Shown: positions 53,777 through 63,239, counted from the first letter of the stretch. The stretch is DNA of 64,000 nt from Paenibacillus_AM sp052180255 (GCF_052180255.1 NZ_CP197466.1:3596001-3660000); one strand, 5' to 3'. Program-made: numbers and translations. Notes: generated from the letters alone by a model not told the origin.

Positions 53777-54380
53777 GGTTAATATTCAGCATCTTCGTGA
53801 TCTGATTATATTCCAGTGAGTATCGTTGACCATGGACAAGTCCAAATCTCCTCGCCCACTCTACATTCATGATAAATACTCCACTATCATCTAAAGCTGG
53901 TGAAATTCCAATCTTAAGGCACGGGCTGACAGTCCCCTTCTGGCTCTGCAGGACGACGTTCCCGCCGTCAGGTAAGCCAAGCTCTCCAGCAGCGTTGTAT
54001 CCGAATAGAATTGGCCTCACTTTTCCCCTATACCTCAGAATGCGTTCTCGAAACAAGAACACTCCTTTACTTGAAGGAGTTCTTTTTATTTTTATCATTT
54101 TCTGGGTTTCATCATAATCAAGTGCGTATCGATAGCCGGATTTTAGCTTGAGTTGTTTTGAAACAATAGGAGAAATGCCTAATGAATGGTAAAAATATTC
54201 TCCTGTCGATTGTTCAACCTCCACCTGGAGGATCCGATTCAGATTACCATGCTGCAGCGTTATACTACTCCGATCAGGAATCGCACTAAGCGCTCCTTTT
54301 GCGGGATTTCCCAACGTCAATGACATTGTATCTTCTGTCCACTGTGGGAAAACAAAAAGATCTACTGCCCCTTTTACCAA
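53760..54380 (-). CDS. Protein with two repeats like the YheC/YheD N-terminal region
   Basis: A 206-residue soluble protein. Two similar units, LGISPIVSKQLKLKSGYRYA... (about residues 67-105) and IGISPALDDS...RFGLVHGQRYSLEYN (about 155-198), resemble the wall of beta strands that precedes the ATP-grasp part in the spore-coat-associated YheC/YheD proteins. No ATP-grasp domain is present. The likeness is from memory and is tentative. TTG 54380 follows GGAG by 10 nt. Role unknown. Confidence 0.55.
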   Translation of the reverse strand: MVKGAVDLFVFPQWTEDTMSLTLGNPAKGALSAIPDRSSITLQHGNLNRILQVEVEQSTGEYFYHSLGISPIVSKQLKLKSGYRYALDYDETQKMIKIKRTPSSKGVFLFRERILRYRGKVRPILFGYNAAGELGLPDGGNVVLQSQKGTVSPCLKIGISPALDDSGVFIMNVEWARRFGLVHGQRYSLEYNQITKMLNINPIPVR

Positions 54381-54549
54381 TTTACATCAACTCCGTCTTT
54401 TTGTGCTAGATTGGGATTCCTCCTGTCACTTCATAGAATATGAGATCTGTTCAAGCAGTGATTGTGCTTTAGGGGAGAAGGGAGAAAATTGGTCAAATCC
54501 ATGCTATGATAGATCACGTTGTAAATTTATTTTGAGAGAAGGCGAACTC

Positions 54550-55128
54550 TTGGCTAAACTATATTTCAGATATGGCACCATGAATAGCGGCAAATCTATC
54601 GAAGTACTTCGAACTGCACATAATTATGAGGAACAAGGAAAAAAAGTACTCCTGTTCACTCCTTCTGTTGATGATCGCAGCGGAGTTGGGACAGTTGCTT
54701 CACGAATTGGTATGCAAAAGCAAGCCATTGTTGTCGATGATCTTATAGATATTCGGGCCATTGTACAAGAAGAAAAGCCCAATTGCATTATTGTGGATGA
54801 AGCTCAATTTTTGACAAAGGAACAAGTCAATCAATTCGTACTCATCGTTGATGAGTTAAATATACCGGTTATCGCTTATGGTTTGCGTGCCGATTTCTTA
54901 GGTGAACTTTTCGAGGGCAGTTATCAATTACTTGCGCTTGCAGATAAAATCGAAGAAATAAAAACCGTTTGCTGGTATTGTGACAGCAAAGCCACGATGA
55001 ACATGCGTACGGAAGGTGGCAAACCTATTTTCCACGGAAATCAAATTCAGATCGGTGGGAATGAAGCTTACTTACCTGTCTGCCGTAAGTGCTATACATT
55101 CAGAAAAAAAGAACAAATCTCCATCTAA
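54550..55128 (+). CDS. tdk: Thymidine kinase (type II)
   Basis: A 192-residue enzyme with P-loop YGTMNSGKS, the DEAQFL motif (Walker B and base), YGLRADF lid region and two Cys pairs (CWYC...CRKC) for the zinc site. It salvages thymidine to dTMP. TTG 54550 with AAGG upstream fits the family N-terminus (MAKLYFRYG); the frame is open 49 codons further, without ribosome site. Confidence 0.95.
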   Translation: MAKLYFRYGTMNSGKSIEVLRTAHNYEEQGKKVLLFTPSVDDRSGVGTVASRIGMQKQAIVVDDLIDIRAIVQEEKPNCIIVDEAQFLTKEQVNQFVLIVDELNIPVIAYGLRADFLGELFEGSYQLLALADKIEEIKTVCWYCDSKATMNMRTEGGKPIFHGNQIQIGGNEAYLPVCRKCYTFRKKEQISI

Positions 55129-55232
55129 AACCGTTGGAAAACTCCGTAAAACCGAGAACGATGTCATGGAACGATGGTCTATAGAATACACTTTGAAGCA
55201 GGGGTTGTTTTTCTGGAGGGAAAGGAGCTTAA

Positions 55233-56237
55233 ATGAAGTTCATTCTGGGTAAGAAAGAATTTACCCTAATGTTCATCCCAAGCGCCAACCGCCGCGTCGT
55301 TAAGTTCAAATTGCCGCAAAGTATGCTCATCATTGTCCCAACAGTCATTGTTCTCGCTTTAATCGGATTTTTCCTTACACTCTATTTGATGGACAATTCG
55401 TTTGCCCACACCAAGGAAACCCTCAATGAATCTCATCTGCAAGAAGCGCGCCTATTAAACGACCAAATTGCTACGAAATCAAGTGAACTTGAAAAGCTGC
55501 AAATTGATTTGGTCACCCTCTCCCAGCAAGCCAATCAATTCAAAAGCAAGCTGGAGGAAATTAAGAAGCTCAAGCATGTAATCACACTCATGTCTGATCC
55601 TTCTATATCCAATTCAACTATCTCCAGAACCCCCTCGGAACTTAGCCCTGCATCTGCTTATAAAGAGAATGTAGGCGGTTCAGATGAACCGTTTGACGGT
55701 GAAGAACTGGTCAAGCTAGCTTCCGTCACCAAGAATGACTTATCCGGGCTAGTCAGCGACATCAATGAATTGCTGACCACATTAACGGATTCCGAGCAAA
55801 AGTTGGTCAAGGCACAGCATATCCGTAATGTTACACCCACGATATGGCCGATTGATGCACGCCGGATCACTTCAAGTTTCGGTATTCGTCTAGACCCCTT
55901 CACAGAAAAGCCATCGATGCACACAGGGCTCGATATTGATGGTAAGCTAAACGACAACGTATACGCAGCCGCTGAAGGTACTGTCATTGATGTTGGCAAG
56001 CACCCGGACTTCGGTAATTACATCCTTATCGACCATTCTCTTGGCATTCAGACACAGTACATGCACTTGAACAAAGCACTTGTAAAATTAGGTGATAAAG
56101 TCACGAAAGGTAAGCTTATCGGACTTGTCGGATCAACGGGCCGTTCTACAGGTACTCATCTGCATTACGAAGTCATACGCAATGGAAAAAAAATCGATCC
56201 TACCCCATATCTCGTTTCATCGAGAAAGGAGGAATAA
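55233..56237 (+). CDS. Membrane-anchored M23 (LytM-type) endopeptidase
   Basis: A 334-residue protein: cytoplasmic start, a membrane helix (about 31-52), a coiled coil (about 66-115), then an M23 domain (about 220-328) with HTGLDID and HLHYEVI, i.e. the HxxxD and HxH zinc ligands, plus GxSTGRSTG between. It should cut peptide bridges in peptidoglycan. The bactofilin gene begins 3 nt after its stop, so the two are co-expressed. GGAG precedes ATG. Confidence 0.93.
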   Translation: MKFILGKKEFTLMFIPSANRRVVKFKLPQSMLIIVPTVIVLALIGFFLTLYLMDNSFAHTKETLNESHLQEARLLNDQIATKSSELEKLQIDLVTLSQQANQFKSKLEEIKKLKHVITLMSDPSISNSTISRTPSELSPASAYKENVGGSDEPFDGEELVKLASVTKNDLSGLVSDINELLTTLTDSEQKLVKAQHIRNVTPTIWPIDARRITSSFGIRLDPFTEKPSMHTGLDIDGKLNDNVYAAAEGTVIDVGKHPDFGNYILIDHSLGIQTQYMHLNKALVKLGDKVTKGKLIGLVGSTGRSTGTHLHYEVIRNGKKIDPTPYLVSSRKEE

Positions 56238-56240
56238 GGA

Positions 56241-56681
56241 ATGCTGAGGAAAAAAAACCATTATTCGGTGGGCTCACCTGATACGATTATTGGTGAGAAT
56301 ATGATTTTTGAGGGAAAGATGATATCTGAAATGGCCATTCGCATCGAAGGGAACATTCAAGGTGAAATTGACTGTACGAATGATGTAACCATCGGTGAAA
56401 AAGGAGTCGTCCATGCTAACATTCAAGCACGTGCCATCATTATTGCGGGTAAGGTCAAAGGAGATATCATCGCCAAAGAAAAACTCATAATTATGAACGC
56501 AGGGGAACTAACAGGTAACGCCAACGTCCGATCGATCATCATCGAGGATGGTGGACTCTTCCATGGTTCTTGTATGATGCAGCCAGTTTCACATGAAGAA
56601 CGCACCCATCCAAAGCTCATCAGTTCAAAAGGGAAAAACAGTCATACCAATACAGAAAGCAAAGCAGCTGGAGCAAATTAA
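56241..56681 (+). CDS. Bactofilin (polymer-forming cytoskeletal protein)
   Basis: A 146-residue protein whose centre (about 12-108) is a bactofilin beta-helix: repeats such as TIIGENMIFEGKM, IRIEGNIQGEI, VTIGEKGVVHANI and IIIAGKVKGDI. Bactofilins polymerise without nucleotide and place wall enzymes. Pairing with an M23 peptidase gene is known from Helicobacter CcmA and Hyphomonas BacA/LmdC. GGAGG precedes ATG. Confidence 0.93.
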   Translation: MLRKKNHYSVGSPDTIIGENMIFEGKMISEMAIRIEGNIQGEIDCTNDVTIGEKGVVHANIQARAIIIAGKVKGDIIAKEKLIIMNAGELTGNANVRSIIIEDGGLFHGSCMMQPVSHEERTHPKLISSKGKNSHTNTESKAAGAN

Positions 56682-56705
56682 CCAAGCGTTCATGAATGAC
56701 ATAAT

Positions 56706-56742
56706 AAAAAACCTGTGAGCCCAATGGTCACAGGTTTTTTTA
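56706..56742. terminator. Bidirectional terminator
   Basis: AAAAACCTGTGA/TCACAGGTTTTT stem between the convergent bactofilin and ABC binding-protein genes. Confidence 0.85.
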
Positions 56743-56754
56743 TTGATTCTATAC

Positions 56755-57813
56755 TTATTTGCCAGCTTTGACTTCTTCCAGAATGGATAGATCAATGAAT
56801 TTGCTCAAATCCAGTTGTTCTACCTTTAGTTCCTTAATATAGCCCGCTTCAATGGACACTTTCGCCATTTCCTCTAAAGCTGGACGTGAAACGTCAGTCG
56901 TCAAGTTCAAATGGGCTAAAGCTGCTTTAATCAGCTTGTTGTCCATCCCTTTACCACTAAGTTTTTTCAATTGATTGTTAATAAGCTCATATGATTTCTC
57001 TTCGTTCGTTTTAATAAACTGAATCGCTTCGTTATTCGCTTTTACAGCTCCCTTGGCTAAGTCACGGTGCTCTGCAAGGAACTTATCCGAAGCTACAAGG
57101 ATCGTTAAGGGATAATTGCCGTTATTGGGTGGAATCTTATCCCAGCCTACCAATACCTTACCTACACCCTGCTCCTCAATTTGTGTACCCCAAGGCTCTG
57201 GAATGAGTGTTGCATCAACTTCTTTTTGACGTAAAGCAACGAGTGTCTCAGCAGGTGCACGCGCAATAATCTGAACACCCGATATGTCTGTCGTGACTTT
57301 AAGTCCTTCTTGTTTCAAGAGTAGACGAAGGGAAATCTCATTCGTGCTTCCTTTTGTCGGAATGGCAACTACTTTACCAACCAAATCTTTCACCGTGTTG
57401 ATCCCAGATTCTTTCCCTACTGCGAGAACTGCACCACCATTGTTAGAACCGGAGATCACCTTGAAGTTTTTACTTTTTACATATTGATTCGTAGATGGAC
57501 CTGGTCCTACAAATCCAAGATCAATTGCTCCTGTTGCAAGGGCCGTGGAGAACTCAGATCCGTTATCAAAAGACGTGACCTCGATTTTCACGTTATCTCC
57601 AAAATTCTTTTGAAAATAGCCGTTTTCTAAAGCCACATAACCCGCAGCGTGGGTCACATTTTTAAAAATACCAAGCTTTACAGTCACGGGTTCTTTGCTT
57701 ACAGCAGTCTTTGGAGTTGCCTTGGCAGGCTCTGAAGCCGTTTCTTTCCCACATCCACTGATCAGCGCAGTAAGTACGAACAAGATGGCAAACAGCATGG
57801 ATATTTTTTTCAT
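56755..57813 (-). CDS. ssuA: ABC importer substrate-binding lipoprotein (SsuA/TauA-like)
   Basis: A 352-residue-range lipoprotein (lipobox ALISGC at about residue 20). Residues from 50 on match the NitT/TauT/Ssu family: LGIFKNVTHAAGYVALENGYF, ALATGAIDLGFVGPGPSTN and KGSTNEISLRLLLKQEGL. It likely binds aliphatic sulfonates, taurine or a nitrate-type ligand; the true ligand is not readable. ATG 57813 follows GGGGAG. It is last of the three-gene importer operon. Confidence 0.88.
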   Translation of the reverse strand: MKKISMLFAILFVLTALISGCGKETASEPAKATPKTAVSKEPVTVKLGIFKNVTHAAGYVALENGYFQKNFGDNVKIEVTSFDNGSEFSTALATGAIDLGFVGPGPSTNQYVKSKNFKVISGSNNGGAVLAVGKESGINTVKDLVGKVVAIPTKGSTNEISLRLLLKQEGLKVTTDISGVQIIARAPAETLVALRQKEVDATLIPEPWGTQIEEQGVGKVLVGWDKIPPNNGNYPLTILVASDKFLAEHRDLAKGAVKANNEAIQFIKTNEEKSYELINNQLKKLSGKGMDNKLIKAALAHLNLTTDVSRPALEEMAKVSIEAGYIKELKVEQLDLSKFIDLSILEEVKAGK

Positions 57814-57832
57814 AGTAATCTCCCCTTTTTCT

Positions 57833-58603
57833 TTATTTATTAGACACGGATGAAAGTCCGTAACGTACGAGCAGCTTATCTTCCAAGCGTTTGAAGCAAA
57901 AATGATCGGAAATCGTACCGATAACCGCAATAATGATAACAATGCATAACATTAAGGCTGTATCTCCAAGTCCCTTACCATCTTGCAGTAATTGACCCAG
58001 ACCAACGCCCTTTGCTATCAGTTCACCCGCCACAAGTGCCCGCCACGCAAATGCCCATGCCACACGAACACCATTCATTAAATGCGGAAATGCCGCCGGT
58101 ACATAAATTTGATAGAACATCTTGAACCCATTGCCTGTACCCATCGTCTGTGCTGCCTTTATATAAAGAGGTGGGATATTCTTTATCCCTGTACGCGCGG
58201 AGAGTGCCATTGTCCAAGTCGCACCAAGCGCTGTAATGAAAATAACCGAAACATCATTAAACCCGAACCAGATCATCGCAAAAGGGAGCCAAGCAATACT
58301 CGGAACCGTCTGCAAGGCTACAACAAGAAAGCCAAGCGTATCATCTAAGAAGCGATACCTCGCAAACAAAAACCCAAGCAACGTTCCTACCGAGATTGAG
58401 ATGGCAAAAGCAATGATCAACCGCCGTACAGAGGCTATAGTTGCCTCCAACATTTGTCCTTCTGTAAATCCAAGATAGAACGCCTCAAAGGTCTGAAATA
58501 ACGATGGGAACTTCCAACTTTCCCATCCGATCAACCTATATGCCGCCTCCCACGCTATCAGAAGTACGATCAGAAATATCCCCCGTCTTAATGCTATATT
58601 CAT
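57833..58603 (-). CDS. ssuC: ABC importer permease (SsuC/TauC-like)
   Basis: A 256-residue permease with six helices. The EAA-type coupling loop is AAQTMGTGNGFKMFYQIYVP and GFLVVALQTVPSIAWLPFAM is a family block. ATG 58603 with GGGAGG was chosen. The start of the gene overlaps the end of the ATPase gene by 68 nt in another frame. Confidence 0.9.
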   Translation of the reverse strand: MNIALRRGIFLIVLLIAWEAAYRLIGWESWKFPSLFQTFEAFYLGFTEGQMLEATIASVRRLIIAFAISISVGTLLGFLFARYRFLDDTLGFLVVALQTVPSIAWLPFAMIWFGFNDVSVIFITALGATWTMALSARTGIKNIPPLYIKAAQTMGTGNGFKMFYQIYVPAAFPHLMNGVRVAWAFAWRALVAGELIAKGVGLGQLLQDGKGLGDTALMLCIVIIIAVIGTISDHFCFKRLEDKLLVRYGLSSVSNK

Positions 58604-59375
58604 CGCCTGTTTCCTCCCTAACGACTTTTTCCAGTTCGTCTCGTAACGTCTCCAGAATCGCATTCTCCACATGATGGAGGACAGTATCCTTCTGACTCCG
58701 CGGTCTTGCCGCCTGCACTGCAAATTCCTTCTTGATCTTCCCAGGTCTTGTTGACATGACCACAACACGATCCGATAATATCACGGCTTCGCGAATGTTA
58801 TGTGTAATGAACAATATTGTCTTCTGTGTTTGCAGCCAAATTTGTTCTAACTCTTTATGCAAAATAATTCTTGTCTGCTCATCCAATGACGCAAACGGCT
58901 CATCCATGAGCAAAATATCCGGATCCATGGCAAGCGCTCTGGCAATTGCCGCCCGCTGCTTCATCCCACCTGAAAGTTCATGCGGATACCGATCCGCAAA
59001 CTTACTTAAGTGAACGGTGCGCATATGCTCAAGTGCGATCTCGTTACGTTCCTTCTTCGCAATGCCTTTTTGTTTCAAACCGAATGCGACGTTATCTTGA
59101 ACAGTTAGCCAAGGAAAGAGAGCATGCTCTTGAAATACGACAACTCGATCTGAACCTGGTCCCGTTACTCGACTCCCACCCACTTCAATTAGACCGTCCT
59201 CGTGGGGTTCCAGACCTGCAACCAGATTTAAGATCGTCGATTTCCCGCATCCAGATGGACCCAGCAGCGATACGAACTCTCCCTTTGCAATATCAAGCGA
59301 TACATTGTCTATCGCCGTAAACGGACGGCCATCGCGTTGTATGAATGTCTTATTCACGTTACGTATCCGGATCAT
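58536..59375 (-). CDS. ssuB: ABC importer ATPase (SsuB/TauB-like)
   Basis: A 279-residue ATPase: Walker A GPSGCGKST, Q-loop VFQEHALFPWLTV, signature LSGGMKQRAAIARAL, Walker B ILLMDEPFASLD, H-loop FITHNIREA. Order SsuB-SsuC-SsuA, no desulfonating monooxygenase (ssuD) beside it. ATG 59375 follows GGGGAG. A C-terminal extension of about 35 residues overlaps the permease gene. Confidence 0.92.
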   Translation of the reverse strand: MIRIRNVNKTFIQRDGRPFTAIDNVSLDIAKGEFVSLLGPSGCGKSTILNLVAGLEPHEDGLIEVGGSRVTGPGSDRVVVFQEHALFPWLTVQDNVAFGLKQKGIAKKERNEIALEHMRTVHLSKFADRYPHELSGGMKQRAAIARALAMDPDILLMDEPFASLDEQTRIILHKELEQIWLQTQKTILFITHNIREAVILSDRVVVMSTRPGKIKKEFAVQAARPRSQKDTVLHHVENAILETLRDELEKVVREETGDEYSIKTGDISDRTSDSVGGGI

Positions 59376-59427
59376 CTTGATCTCCCCTTTATATCCATCA
59401 AAATTTACCATTTGATTATACCAACTT

Positions 59428-59455
59428 ATTTTATCGGAATTATGGTATTTGTCAA
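59428..59455 (-). promoter_or_regulatory. Promoter of the sulfonate-type importer, flanked by an inverted repeat
   Basis: Minus-strand TTGACA (59450-59455), 16-bp spacer, TAAAAT (59428-59433). ATACCA (59418-59423) and TGGTAT (59443-59448) lie around the -10 region, a possible repressor site; a CymR (sulfur) link is only a guess. Confidence 0.5.
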
Positions 59456-59482
59456 CAAAAAAATCATCGCCTCAGCGATGAT
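59456..59482 (-). terminator. Terminator after the SGNH hydrolase gene
   Basis: ATCATCGC/GCGATGAT stem, 4-nt loop, followed by T7 on the minus strand. Confidence 0.85.
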
Positions 59483-59492
59483 TAGCATTTTT

Positions 59493-60155
59493 CTACGATA
59501 TAATTGTTATTTGCTCTATAATACAATCTGCGTACAAGTCGTGTCCCTTTGCTGTCGGATGTACACCGTCATCTACACCTGCATTATCTAAATTTCGTAG
59601 CACACCTTCAGGGCCTGTCAGTGTACCTCCTGCTGCTAAGTATTCTGCCCACTTCCTCGCAATGTCTGCCAATGGTACATTTAATTCTACAGCCGTCTCT
59701 CGTATGATCTCACTGTATTCATCAAGCCATGCTTGCGCTCCCAACGGATGCTGATACCAGGCCTCTGGATGTCGATTATAATAATATTGAGTGGCGTCCC
59801 CCGTAATAATCGGAGAGATCGTACATAGAATCGGTGTGCAATCAATCTCACATAATTGACTTACCATCTGTCTTAGATTGTGCCTAAACGTAATCTTGTC
59901 CACGAGATGAGTATTCAGAGCGGTTGCATAATGATCATTCATCCCGAACTCAATAATCGTAAGATCTGGCTCTCTAACAATAACATCTGTCTGTATCCGT
60001 GCAAGGCCTTGCGTTGTGTTATTGCCCGGTACCCCTGCATTATAGGTCCCACAACCGAATCGCTGTCCCAGCTTGTACAAATACGTGTCTTCCACTGGTA
60101 AATAAACACCTGAAGTAATGCTGTCACCAAACCCAAGAATAAGCATTTGCTTCAC
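59493..60155 (-). CDS. SGNH/GDSL-type esterase
   Basis: A 220-residue protein with ILGFGDSIT (Ser), NAGVPGNNT (Gly), FGMNDH (Asn) and GVHPTAKGHDLY (Asp-x-x-His with VDDG before). It overlaps the glycosyltransferase gene by 4 nt, so it may act on the sugar product of that enzyme, for example on acyl groups. No signal peptide. Confidence 0.87.
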   Translation of the reverse strand: MKQMLILGFGDSITSGVYLPVEDTYLYKLGQRFGCGTYNAGVPGNNTTQGLARIQTDVIVREPDLTIIEFGMNDHYATALNTHLVDKITFRHNLRQMVSQLCEIDCTPILCTISPIITGDATQYYYNRHPEAWYQHPLGAQAWLDEYSEIIRETAVELNVPLADIARKWAEYLAAGGTLTGPEGVLRNLDNAGVDDGVHPTAKGHDLYADCIIEQITIIS

Positions 60156-60994
60156 CCCTCCATTTGATATAGCCGCGATTTGTAAGGCACACCGTCCCAG
60201 ACAAGAGTGGATGGGACTTTACGACTTTTTACAGCAGGCTCTTCTAATAAAAGAAAGAAATTCTTTGTAGGCAAATTACCGAGATCATGTTTTACTGTGA
60301 GCAAATCCAAATACGGGCGCATATGATCCAAATTGTCGGATAGGTTGTCGCCTCCTTGGTGAAACGCGTAAAGCACACTTGCAACAGGTACCCGTGTTAT
60401 TCGGTACTGATTGGCTACCCGCAAGAAAAAATCCCAATCCCAGTAATGGAATACCTCTTCGTCAAATTCACCAATGGTTTGATGAATGTCTTTACGATAC
60501 AAGCACCCCGACGGAACAAACGTTGAAAACTTGCGCATTGCCACTAAATCATCATCATACGCAAACAATTGCCGTGATACGGGCACGCGTCCATTGTCAC
60601 CCTGTACATAATGAACAATCTCAACATCTGAATAAGCCAGATCATAACCTTCCATAAGGGCATCCCGCATCCGCTGAACATGACCATCTGTCAGCAAATC
60701 ATCATCATCACATAACATGATATATTCACCTTGCGCGCGCCGCACTCCTATGTTTCTCGCATGCACATGCTGTACATTCTGTTCCATGTCCACAATCTGA
60801 ATATCCAACTCTGGGTATAAACTTCTGACCTGTTCAACAGAACCCCCACCATCATTAACAATAATCACTTCGAGCGGTGTGTAGCGTTGTCTGACTATTG
60901 ATTCCACAAGCTCACCTAACACACGATGACGATTAAACGTCGGTATGACGATACTGATCAAAGGAGATTCCATCAACCTATCCACTTCCTTCAT
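60152..60994 (-). CDS. Family 2 glycosyltransferase
   Basis: A 280-residue GT-A enzyme: ISIVIPTFNRHRVLGELVES opens it, VIIVNDGGG and MLCDDDDLL hold the nucleotide-sugar and metal-binding Asp residues, and HYWDWDFFLRVA the acceptor-side block. The donor and product are unknown. Met8 is an alternative start. It lies between the SGNH gene and the histidine kinase gene, gaps of -4 and 8 nt, so all three may form one unit. Confidence 0.9.
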   Translation of the reverse strand: MKEVDRLMESPLISIVIPTFNRHRVLGELVESIVRQRYTPLEVIIVNDGGGSVEQVRSLYPELDIQIVDMEQNVQHVHARNIGVRRAQGEYIMLCDDDDLLTDGHVQRMRDALMEGYDLAYSDVEIVHYVQGDNGRVPVSRQLFAYDDDLVAMRKFSTFVPSGCLYRKDIHQTIGEFDEEVFHYWDWDFFLRVANQYRITRVPVASVLYAFHQGGDNLSDNLDHMRPYLDLLTVKHDLGNLPTKNFFLLLEEPAVKSRKVPSTLVWDGVPYKSRLYQMEG

Positions 60995-61002
60995 CCACCG
61001 TT

Positions 61003-62853
61003 TTAACTTATGGGATTCTCTATAGGAAGTACGATTTCAACTGTTGTCCCTTTATTTAGTTTACTACGAATTTCCAATTTTCCGCCATGGTATTCAATAA
61101 TTTTGGCACAGACCATGAGCCCCAGCCCAGTACCCGTTTCTTTTGTAGTAAAAAAAGGTTCTCCGACCCGCCGCATCTCTTCTGGGGCGATGCCCACACC
61201 TTGATCAATAATGAAAATCCGCAAGGATCCTTTACTCATTTTCATGATGATTGTTAATAAGCCCCCACTTGGCATTGATTCCATTGCATTCTTAATCACA
61301 TTCATAAAAACTTGCTTTAGCTGATTCGGCTCACAAAAGTTTTTTGAGACTCTTTTATCTAAGATGGTCTTTAACTCAATTCCCTTCTCCCTCATATCCT
61401 CACGAAATAAATCTAATGTACGTTCCATAATTTCTGGCACATGACTTTCAACCATTTGAGTATGTATAGGTTTTGCAAAAAACAAAAAATCACTTACTAT
61501 ATCATTGATTCTTTTCACTTCTGTCGAGATTAAATCCAAGTATTGTGTCTGATCTGGTTTCTTCTGCATGAGCTGCACAAATCCGGATATAACCGCAATT
61601 GGATTGCGAATCTCATGTGCTACACCTGCAGCAAGTTGGGATACGATAGTTAGTCTTTCTGAACTTTGTGCAAAAAACATCAATTCCATCAGGCGCTTAA
61701 TTAATTGAATCAGCAGTACACATATAAATACAAAAAGCCCGAAAGTCGTTAGTGGCGGTAACATGTCCATCCACTTCCATACATTTTGTAAAATATCTAA
61801 TGTTCCTGTTACACAAACAACAAGACCGCCAATCAGCAAAGATTTTGCTCCTTGTGTCCCCTGCTTCGCCTCCAAAAAAATGCGATGCAACAAGAGCATC
61901 ATAGTCAGTATAATGATAATCTGATAAATAAATAATGCTTGGGGAATGGTGGTCAACCGACACACAATAAGTATCAACGAAAACCCTGCAAATACCAGAT
62001 GTGCTTGCCATAAAAATCGAATAAATCGAATCGATCTAGTGATAAAAATTTGCTCAACTAACATCGTGACACCAGCGATTCCTAAGTACAGCGAAATTAA
62101 TTCCAAGTACGTCCATAGTAACGGCGCATCATACAAGAGATTCGCTATCGTAGTCCGACAAAGAGAGTAGATCCCGAAAAATAAGGAGAAAAAGGTAAAC
62201 GAGAAAAACAACTTTTGCTTGCGAAAATGAACATAGGCATACAAGAAAACAACAGCTGAAAGAATATAGAAAGAACCAAGTGCCAACTTATCTACATCCT
62301 GACGAAATGTATAAAGTAGAAAATCCGCCCTTGAGCCCACCATAGCTGTACCAATAATTCCGATATTATCAGAAGCTGAAAACACCCGAATATATAAATC
62401 CTCGCCCATTACCTCGGTTGGTAGTGTAACGATCCGTAGAGGTGTTCCTGGGTATTCCAATCGTTTTTTCGGATCCATTGTTCCATACGAATACAACTTC
62501 CCTTTTGACGTATACAGCTCATAATGCTCGTATATTTGAATCGATAGACTGGCATCCCGCCATGCGGCATCTGGTAGTTTTGTCCTAAGCCACAATTCAT
62601 TTTGGCTATTGCGATCTTCTGGGTTTTTTGGTTCAACAATTGGGTTCCAATTATCATTGGGTACCTTTGTACTGGTGAACCATGCCGGCTTACCATTTCC
62701 TTCCTTTATCGCTTCCTCCCATCGATAGGCCCAGTCCTGAAGAGGGACAGGTTCTGTATCTGTATAGGTAAATGGTGCGATGTTTAAACCGATATCCAAT
62801 GCGAGTAAGGAAAGAAATAAAATAATAAATGAAATTTTTGTAAAAATCTTCAT
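61003..62853 (-). CDS. Sensor histidine kinase with 7TM-DISM sensor
   Basis: A 616-residue kinase: an N-terminal signal/anchor helix, an outer domain (about 25-180, DISMED2-like), seven membrane helices (about 185-390, 7TMR-DISM), then HisKA with H in GVAHEIRNPIAVISGF and an HATPase with N in NVIKNAMESMPSGG, DQGVGIAPEE and TGLGLMVCAKIIEYHGG. The catalytic part resembles Bacillus KinB/KinE-type sporulation kinases. No response regulator lies next to it. ATG 62853 follows GAGGG. Confidence 0.92.
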   Translation of the reverse strand: MKIFTKISFIILFLSLLALDIGLNIAPFTYTDTEPVPLQDWAYRWEEAIKEGNGKPAWFTSTKVPNDNWNPIVEPKNPEDRNSQNELWLRTKLPDAAWRDASLSIQIYEHYELYTSKGKLYSYGTMDPKKRLEYPGTPLRIVTLPTEVMGEDLYIRVFSASDNIGIIGTAMVGSRADFLLYTFRQDVDKLALGSFYILSAVVFLYAYVHFRKQKLFFSFTFFSLFFGIYSLCRTTIANLLYDAPLLWTYLELISLYLGIAGVTMLVEQIFITRSIRFIRFLWQAHLVFAGFSLILIVCRLTTIPQALFIYQIIIILTMMLLLHRIFLEAKQGTQGAKSLLIGGLVVCVTGTLDILQNVWKWMDMLPPLTTFGLFVFICVLLIQLIKRLMELMFFAQSSERLTIVSQLAAGVAHEIRNPIAVISGFVQLMQKKPDQTQYLDLISTEVKRINDIVSDFLFFAKPIHTQMVESHVPEIMERTLDLFREDMREKGIELKTILDKRVSKNFCEPNQLKQVFMNVIKNAMESMPSGGLLTIIMKMSKGSLRIFIIDQGVGIAPEEMRRVGEPFFTTKETGTGLGLMVCAKIIEYHGGKLEIRSKLNKGTTVEIVLPIENPIS

Positions 62854-62991
62854 ATTACCCTCGCTTCGACATAAAGTTGCAACATCATACATTTTCCACA
62901 CCCATCAGGCAATACCCTTCTCATAATACTTTCAAGTATCGGAAATATTAATTAAAGTTGTTCAGAAATAGGTGCTAGGGAGGATTTAGGT

Positions 62992-63231
62992 ATGTCAAAT
63001 TCTAAGCAAATGGACCCAATGTCTCATGAAAAAGTATCAACGGATGGCATATATGCAGATGAGGATGGTCATGAAGTTGCACTAAAAAGAGGGGACGAAT
63101 TTCCTGCTGATCTCGTTCTGGGAGAAACAACTTGGGAACTGAAGGGCTTCTCCATGCAAGAAGGCGAGATTGATCACACGGGCAAAGATAACACATCACT
63201 CCGGAAGCACGTGGATCGCGGCGATAAGTAG
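62992..63231 (+). CDS. Small hypothetical protein, YjzC-like pattern
   Basis: A 79-residue acidic protein. The centre, DGIYADEDGHEVALKRGDEF followed by PADLVLGETTWEL, follows a glycine-then-charged strand plan seen in YjzC-type small proteins (likeness tentative). AGGGAGG lies 10 nt before ATG and a strong terminator follows, so it is a real gene. Confidence 0.65.
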   Translation: MSNSKQMDPMSHEKVSTDGIYADEDGHEVALKRGDEFPADLVLGETTWELKGFSMQEGEIDHTGKDNTSLRKHVDRGDK

Positions 63232-63239
63232 TAAGGTTG

